From positions 25,801,099-25,865,098 of the forward strand of contig OY744604.1 of assembly GCA_963556255.1 (NCBI GenBank): a stretch of 64,000 nt of DNA. Reading direction: 5' to 3'. Position numbers and translations under genes: made by a program. Shown here piece by piece: positions 57,817 through 64,000 of this stretch (position 1 is its first letter; every line of letters starts with the position of its first letter). The notes below the pieces were generated by a model. The model saw only the letters and a list, made by a program, of their open reading frames with translations, had not been told where the DNA came from and searched no databases. The DNA comes from Allolobophora icterica (Eukaryota; Annelida; Clitellata; Crassiclitellata; Lumbricidae).

Positions 57817-58703
57817 CTAAATTTTCACTGAATAATTCAAATCGAAAATCAAAATCCGTCCATGAGAGTCCCGTTCATTGTCAGCCACAAACAGTCGATC
57901 ATTAAATTCATCCAAAAGAATTCGCCTTGGATGTCGTAATCCGTGTTTTTTCTTCTGCAGAATTTCTCTTTTAAATTTTAAATCTGAATTCAGTAACAAA
58001 ACTCGAGAGTTCTTTCGATCAGCGACCATCACGAATCCATTTTTATCGACGGACAAATAGAATGGTTGATTAATTTGTCCAATTGTAGATCCAGGTTTTC
58101 CACCGAATGACTTCTCAAGCTTTCCGTCTGCATCCACGATGCACACTCTGTGCAGAAGAAAGTCAGGGTAGCCATGACTGACCATGAAATTGCCATTGGT
58201 CAGTTTTATTGCATGCCATGGATAAAGAATACCTGAGCCTGATAATAGATTTATTTCCCGGATCAATTTCCCATCTGGCGAATATTCATTTAACTTATGT
58301 TTAGGTATAACAGTTACGATGAGATTTGACTCATCTGTGACAGACAGACCAAACACACTATTGTCTCCTGTTAACCATTTCTTTAGTAATTTTCCACGTG
58401 GATCTACTCTCAAGATTTGGTTAGACTGATGAGGGTCCCGGAAGTTAAAGATGTATAGACATTTGTTTTTGTTGCAGGATCCAATGTCCCATGGATCAAT
58501 TAATTCCCTCAAACTCCATCGACGACTGAAACTTAATTTCATCGAATCGTAGACTTCAACTTCTGGACTATCTTTACTCACAATAAACAATTCCTTGTCT
58601 AAGATCGTCAATCCACGGATACCTTTGTTTCCTTCTTCTACTGCTTTTGTTCTGATCGTAGACACTAGAACTGGTTCCAATTTGTTTATACCCTGAGGTT
58701 CAT
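57817..58703 (-). CDS. Gene A last exon: NHL-type beta-propeller
   Basis: 887 bp, phase 1 acceptor (TTCTACTTTAAG) to TAG. Blade-like repeats: [72 protein letters not shown], then [36 protein letters not shown], then GRILIFD. About 290 residues, suiting a six-bladed propeller. Confidence 0.83.
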
Positions 58704-61700
58704 CTTAAAGTAGAAATATTATTGTAAATTATTAATACATTTAACTTTTCACATTTCTCTAAAATAATCTCTAAACTGCTTTGAGTTAAAAGGCGAAGAC
58801 ACTAGTGATGATACGGACAGTTGAGAAACAGACTGACGCATACAGCGGAAATGACGTAAACAAGCTAACTGTGAATAAAAAATTGAGAACAGCGAGACAA
58901 TCCAACATTTGGCGCCCAATACTTGCAATCACGTCAACCTATAAATCAGGCACCACACTATAAGAATTCGGAAGTGTAGGCCTAATGCCACAGGAACGGT
59001 GAGAACTGTTCATAATAAAATTCTGCCGTCGTTAGAACCTTAACAATTACTGTGTAGTGTTTTAAACGGCGAAGACTGTATTATTATCGCTTTAGACTGT
59101 TGTAAGATTTTATACAATGTGTCATCCTTCGTTGATTCATAATTAACGAATATACATAATTATATAAACATTTAAACCAAGCAACAGAGGTGTCACTTGA
59201 AATGAAAGCGCTGTTATCACGTATTCATCGGTCACTGGGGTCATGCCCAATAATCCTTTTTCAGTACTGATTCACCTGACTCTGAAAATTTTTAATTTTT
59301 TGTCATATACAAAGACTTTTAACGAATCACAAATAAATACAACATAGCTCCTGAGCTCAAATTATCATTACCTTTCTCTGTCACTAATAGATTTGCCTCA
59401 AATTCCGTGAGCTTGGCTTCTGTTTCTTGTAACTCCTCTTGGGTTTCTTCCAACGTCGCTATAGCTGCCTTTAATGTTAGATCTTTCTCAATTAACTTTT
59501 CTTTTGTGTCTCTTAACTGTGCTTCCATTTCTTTTATTTTCATTTCATAATTTTTTACCTGGCCTTCGAATTTTTCTACGATGCTAATTTTTTCAATAAC
59601 CTCTTGCTCTTTCTGTCGATTCAGCGCTGTTAGGCTCTCTACCTTGAATTCAGTAGCCTGCAGTTTTTCAGTTAATTTTTTGCGTTCATTTTTTCTTAGA
59701 TTCAGCCTGTCCTTTAGCTCATGTACTCTTTCTTGCAATTCTGTAAGTTGTATCTTTGTTCTAATTTTCTCACGTTCAGTGCCTTCCTTGATTATTTTAC
59801 ATTCGCGCTCTTGTTGAATAATTTCTTGTTTTAGCCTCTCAAATTTGTCATCTGTGGCTTTGCATTGTATTGCTTTCTGTTTTTCTTTAATATTTCGTGA
59901 TTCTACAGAAAAATACAAAGATCGGTTGAAATTAAATTTCACGAACACTATTCATCAGTGCAAATTACGATAACATGACAAGTCTGTCTATTAGGGGTCA
60001 GCCGGGTAGACATTTTCCACCGAGTACCGAATCTGAGTATTTGGATGTACTATTTGCCAGATCCGGGTACAAACCGAGTACCATTTGCTCTGTATGTGAA
60101 GCTTCACATTTCACATGTAATGAAAAATTATCGTCATGGTGCACGGCGTCGAAGGCTGCGCTCATATCCAAAACAGCAAGCCGCGTAATAAGTAGCTTCT
60201 AAGCAGCGCGTGATATGTTGCGGAGCGATTCTTGCAACTATATTCAGCAATTAATATCGATTTGACATCGATCGATAGTTGGTAATATCATCCTTGTCTT
60301 GTTCTGGTCTTCAGTTACGGTATTATTATAGCATGTTCTGACACTTCCCTAGTGGTGCATTGCAGACAATGCAGAGCCGTATACAGGAAGAAATAAAATA
60401 GTAGCTCGTCAACCAAATAGTGGAGAAGAAAAGTTGGAATAAAACATTGGCACACCATATGCCAATGTCTGATCGAGTAAAGGTGATACGTAGGGTTATC
60501 ACTCACCTTGAAGTATTTTTAAGAAGTTAACCTTCCAAATGCTGTCTGTCAATGTCCTTCGATGTATAAGAATTATTTTGGTTGAAACGTCTGTCTGCAA
60601 TTCGTGCGGGAGCTCACTGAGCTTTACCTCCAGACGATCAACTGATCGCTTCTTCTAAAACATGTTGTTTTACAACTGAAATTGACCTTTACAGTATTTG
60701 TATATAAATATGCATAGTGTAATTACATTGTAGCTTTACAGCTGTAATGCGGCAACTTAAATGACGCCATTCATCAAATGTCTCAAATCCATTATGTCTG
60801 TAATTCATTAGGAGTTTCCTCAGATTTTTCTTGATGTATTTTAGGCCTACTGCTTGCTCTTCCTAAAACATGTTACATCACAATTGAAAATTGCATATTT
60901 AGTGGATGTGCAAAATATACATCATGCAATTTTCTGTGTAACTATGAAATTCAGATGCCGCAATTTAAAATATACCGTGCATCGGAAGTCTCAATCTCAA
61001 GATTATAGGGAAGAAATTAAAGCTGAGTCGATAGCCAGGTTACAATGAAACATGTAAATTAATCTTAAAAATTAGTAAAATAAATGTAATTTACATAAAT
61101 CTTTAAATTACTTCCCAACTGAAAACCTGTGTTTCCATTTAGCAGAACTCAGTGGTAATTACACCTACTCAGTTTTGCAACTAATACGGCAGCGATTTAC
61201 CTCGATCAAGGCAACCATAAATCAGCTTTATCTGCTTAGGCTTAAAATACCTTTCAAGATAAACCTGAATTAATGGGACCTGATAACAAATGACTATGTG
61301 ATAGATCAACGACTCACATATTCACATTCCACAATTTCAGAGAAAGATATGAAATTGCCTGTGATTAATGCCACGGAAATAACAAATAAACTAGCATTAA
61401 ATTTTTATACGACCTTCTTTCTCTAAGTTCATTCAAGTGTCACAGGCAAATAAGCTGCAAAGAATTCTAGAAGTATTAAGGCCCTTACACTATCTCTGAT
61501 CAACCTCAAGGACAAGGTCATTATAGGCTTTCAAGACGACTTCTTCCGTGGAATGGAATCACCTAACGCCTGACTGGAGATGTGGAAGTATGGTAGTAAC
61601 ACAGAGTTAAAATCACAGTTGAGTGTAACAATCCGTAATCAAATTCTAGGATAATGCAGTACTTGGTTGATGCAAAAAAGGTTCGCGAATAAGCTGTGTT

Positions 61701-64000
61701 TTGCGCTTAGCTTTAGAATAGCTCTTTAGAAATTTGGACTTTACGATTACGATTACGAAAACTGATTTATACAAAATCAATGTCCAATAGGACCCCACGT
61801 CTGCGTGATACATTTACTTACCACTATTCCATTTTGTGTGACGTTTGGCCATGTCTCTATTCGATTTGGTTTAGACTGGTGAATCTTTGGTTTCGGTAAA
61901 GGTTTAGGCTTAGCAGTCATTGGTTTGTTTGGAGGTGCAATAGTCAGTTGTTTCTTCGGTTCCAGTAGAGGTTTAGGCTTGAGAACCACTGGTCTGTTGG
62001 GAGGTGACATAGGCAGTTGTTTCTTCGCTATCAGTAGGGGCTTAGGCTTAATAACCATTGGTTTGCTGGAAGGCAACGCGGGCGATTGTTTCGTCGGCTT
62101 AGGTGGAGGTTTCGGTGGAATTCTTTTTCCAAGCGAAGTAGAACTTCCAGTTGGCAATTTCTTGTTTACTGCGGGTGCCACAGTTTGATTCGCATCACCT
62201 TTTAACACAAAGTTTGAGTAATTTCAATGAATGTAATGCATATGTGCACGATTGACGTCATAAAACTTTCATCATTAGACCAAGCCTCCAAAGTCATGTA
62301 CCAGTAAAGCATCATCTAAGCTGAATATTCCTTTATTTACGTTGCAATCAAATGCATTTCATAAGGTCGGCTGCTCCAGAAAGACGTCTTTACATGGTTA
62401 CGATGGTAGTGGAGTAGATCTCGTAACGTTTAGAATCTGCAATCGGCAGCCAGTGTAATGTACGTCGCATTTTGTCCGACATCATGCGCAACGCGTGGAA
62501 GACTGGCCAGTGGATGGGCAGCAGAGCTGAGGACTTACTGTAGCTGTAGTCCGCCAAAGAGTAGGGTCAACTTCAACGGCATTGCAGTAATCCGATAGCA
62601 AGAAAAAACGCACACGAATAACAGCAGAATCAGACCCCACGGTTCTTTATAATTATGATTCCAATCATCCTCAATTCAAGATGTTTTCTGGTTCAGATAT
62701 AACTTATAATGGTAATATCAATCGTAATCGTAAACTCCAAATTTCCAAAGCGCAACCCCAAGGTTAAAAGTGCAAGGCATAGCTTATTCACAACCGCGGC
62801 GTCATTTAAGAGGGGTTGTCCATGTAGAGATATCTAGTGGAGATCCGAGTTCAGTTTATGGATATTTAAGTCCGGTTAGTGTACATCGGAGTCCGGCCAG
62901 GTAGCGTGAATCCTCAGTCGGGAAGCACACAAGTCACAAGAACACCGAACTAAACTTACTACCACTTATACCATCCATTAGCGTGTCTGCTGCCTGTTTC
63001 ATGCCAGTATGCTGACTCTTTCCTAGGTTCATTCGTAGGCTATTGGATGAAATGAATGGTTGAAGGTTTTGATGACAACAATCAATAAAGACACACGAGA
63101 AGTGTGGTGAAGTCGAAATGGCTGAAACAAAGGTAAACAATCGCCATGAGGCATCATTGTCCAAAGCGAACCGTCACAAGCAAACTCCACCGTCTTTATT
63201 TGTTTCTTTAGGTAGAATCGGAGTCAAGCAAGTGGCTGACTAGTGGCAGAACGAGAAGCTGACATTGGTTCAGAGGTTAAATATGGTGATCAACTGTGTC
63301 AATCTCAACGCTCATATTGGTGAGAGTCAAAATTGTGACACCACCTGATTCAATTCCATTACAGAATTGTGATAATAACCTAACCAGAAGAACTTCGACA
63401 GTAAGGTTCTTCAGGAAACCTAATTGACCTGTTGGCAGTAAGTGACTGGATTCCAAATATTGGAACAATATTCAAGCCAACAACTTTTTTATCCAACATT
63501 TTATTTTCACAAGTTTGTCAAATTGGATATCGGTCGTTGCCAATGAACCTGAGCGGTACTTCTGTAATGAAGAGAGGAGGAGGATTCTGAGGTTCACCTA
63601 TGTCATCTTAAGGCGTTCGAATCCACACTGAATCGCAGACGAAATAAGAGAAGTTGATTCTTCCGAGGACTCCAAACATAGGCAACCTTCTTTATGAGAT
63701 GATAAAGGTAAAACGGACAATACATGGTTATTTTGTTACTCAACTTTAAAGTCAGATACGAAGATGAGTGTCTTAGAGAAAGACAAACTATATCTTACGT
63801 GAGTAGCCTAATTATGCTGAATAAAAAATGGTATGAAGGAAGTTAATAACGCAAGGGCAAAGTAATAAAAACAACAAAGGTTTAATAACAGTACTATCCG
63901 ATTTATCAGGAAGAAATATTTGAAATAAAATGTGACATTAAAATCTTTTAATGAGAACATTCTATTATAAGCATAATTACATACCAATTGCTGTTACTGT
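57817..64000 (-). CDS. Gene A: CARD-CARD-coiled-coil-NHL family gene, 3' part
   Basis: Exons seen in transcript order: 64000-63985 (end of CARD 2), 62198-61822 (linker), 60654-60507, 59902-59372 (coiled coil), 58703-57817 (NHL, stop at 57817). Phases join as 1, 0, 1, 1. The first exon and CARD 1 should lie right of the window. Unlike gene B, the coil is one intact 177-codon exon and there are no small extra coil exons. All visible exons are open, so this copy looks functional. Confidence 0.72.
58704..59371. other. Intron of gene A, nothing recognised
   Basis: No coding motif or repeat structure seen. Confidence 0.5.
59372..59902 (-). CDS. Gene A exon: long coiled coil
   Basis: 531 bp, phase 1 to 1, acceptor TTTTTCTGTAG and donor GTAATG. 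177 residues of strongly charged heptad sequence (LKQEIIQQERECKIIKEG; LTELQERVHELKDRLNLRKN; KYEMK-like, [40 protein letters not shown]). Such coils usually give dimers or trimers, as in TRIM-NHL proteins. This is the intact counterpart of the damaged gene B exon. Confidence 0.8.
60000..60215 (-). pseudogene. LINE reverse transcriptase fragment
   Basis: The minus strand reads LAVLDMSAAFDAVHHD, the catalytic LLDLSAAFDTVDH block of CR1/L2/Jockey-type reverse transcriptases. The frame continues about 45 codons, then stops. It lies in the intron of gene A between 59902 and 60507. Confidence 0.6.
60507..60654 (-). CDS. Gene A exon: basic/helical segment before the coil
   Basis: 148 bp, phase 0 acceptor (ATGTTTTAG) and phase 1 donor (GTGAGT). 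It encodes KKRSVDRLEVKLSELPHELQ, then TDVSTKIILIHRR. Homologous to 44891-45038. Confidence 0.7.
60655..61821. other. Intron of gene A, no gene
   Basis: Its right part aligns with 46180-46394 of gene B (AAGGTCATTATAGG; AAATCAATG-CCAATAGGACC). No insertion recognised. Confidence 0.5.
61822..62198 (-). CDS. Gene A exon: proline/lysine-rich linker
   Basis: 377 bp, phase 1 acceptor (TGTGTTAAAAG) and phase 0 donor (GTAAGT). It encodes about four repeats of a 20-odd-residue unit built on KPKPLL-KKQLP--PPN-PV (for example SSKPMVIKPKPLLIAKKQLP and PPNRPVVLKPKPLLEPKKQL). Gene B has about two units, so the linker length varies by repeat number. Confidence 0.75.
62199..62339. other. Intron of gene A between linker exon and LINE remnant
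   Basis: Short AT-rich intron start, nothing recognised. Confidence 0.4.
62340..63490 (-). pseudogene. CR1/L2-type LINE remnant in gene A intron
   Basis: Pieces in the right order on the minus strand: LLPTGQLGFLKNLTVEVLLV and LTLTNMSVEIDTVDHHI (63277-63470, reverse transcriptase N-terminal and catalytic blocks); FISSNSLRMNLGKSQ (about 63050, the block after YADD); SDYCNAV (about 62580); and TLHWLPIADSKRYEI (about 62440). Many stops and shifts. Parts are shared by the same intron of genes B and C. Confidence 0.68.
63491..63984. other. Intron of gene A, similar to gene C 8500-8796
   Basis: Aligns loosely with the gene C intron next to its CARD 2 exon (CAACCTTCTTT; GCAAGGGCAAAGT-like blocks). 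No gene. Confidence 0.45.
63985..64000 (-). CDS. Gene A exon: end of second CARD-like domain (partial)
   Basis: Only the last 16 bases before donor GTATGTAATT are in the window. They encode VTAI-G, matching the ends TETSVG and KETPVG of the CARD 2 exons of genes C and B, with the same phase and donor context. Confidence 0.6.

Overview
This is animal (metazoan) nuclear DNA: intron-rich, AT-rich, and crowded with eukaryotic mobile elements (a Ty3/gypsy-type LTR retrotransposon, an I-clade LINE with RNase H, LINEs with a restriction-like endonuclease, CR1/L2-like LINE remnants, several DNA transposons with 8-bp target duplications, a tRNA-derived SINE and long TTA/TAA arrays). The mix suggests an aquatic invertebrate, but the sequence alone does not identify the species. 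No rRNA gene, bona fide tRNA gene, CRISPR array or bacterial-style operon was seen.

The host content is a head-to-tail tandem array of three paralogous genes, all on the minus strand. I call them C (left, 26995 down to 8797, continuing off the left edge), B (middle, 50701 to 37198, complete) and A (right, entering from the right edge and ending at 57817). I rebuilt them exon by exon from reading frames, splice signals and comparison between copies. The encoded protein runs: short N-terminal exon, CARD-like domain 1, CARD-like domain 2, proline/lysine-rich linker, coiled coil, NHL-type beta-propeller. Paralogous exons keep exact lengths (285, 288, 148 and 887 bp) and phases. No RING or B-box is visible. 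This CARD-CARD-coil-NHL family is the most interesting object in the window. By family knowledge it would fit an innate-immune or cell-death sensor/adaptor with a propeller ligand-binding end; that role is inference.

Layout: 1-7139 gypsy-type element whose gag reading frame starts inside the LTR and runs through the primer-binding site, inserted in a hAT-like MITE (7140-7772). 7773-8796 intron of C with old LINE remnants. 8797-9084 CARD2 of C. 9085-25639 a 16.5-kb intron of C filled with nested elements: TAA arrays, restriction-like-endonuclease LINEs (11930-18779), a 3.8-kb hAT-type element (18914-22672) holding two further elements, a 354-bp near-perfect palindrome and a foldback element. 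25640-26995 CARD1 and first exon of C. 27003-31200 upstream/intergenic. 31200-36572 damaged I-clade LINE. 37198-50701 gene B, with a foldback element, a hAT-like transposon and satellite arrays in its introns. 50702-57816 intergenic, with a local duplication, an LTR-type relic and a hAT carrying a MITE. 57817-64000 3' part of gene A.

Gene B has one exon broken by a stop, frame shifts and a GT-to-GC donor change. That exon is phase-symmetric, so skipping it leaves an intact 720-residue frame. All three gene copies carry traces of the same LINE insertion in the intron after CARD2, so that insertion predates the duplication.
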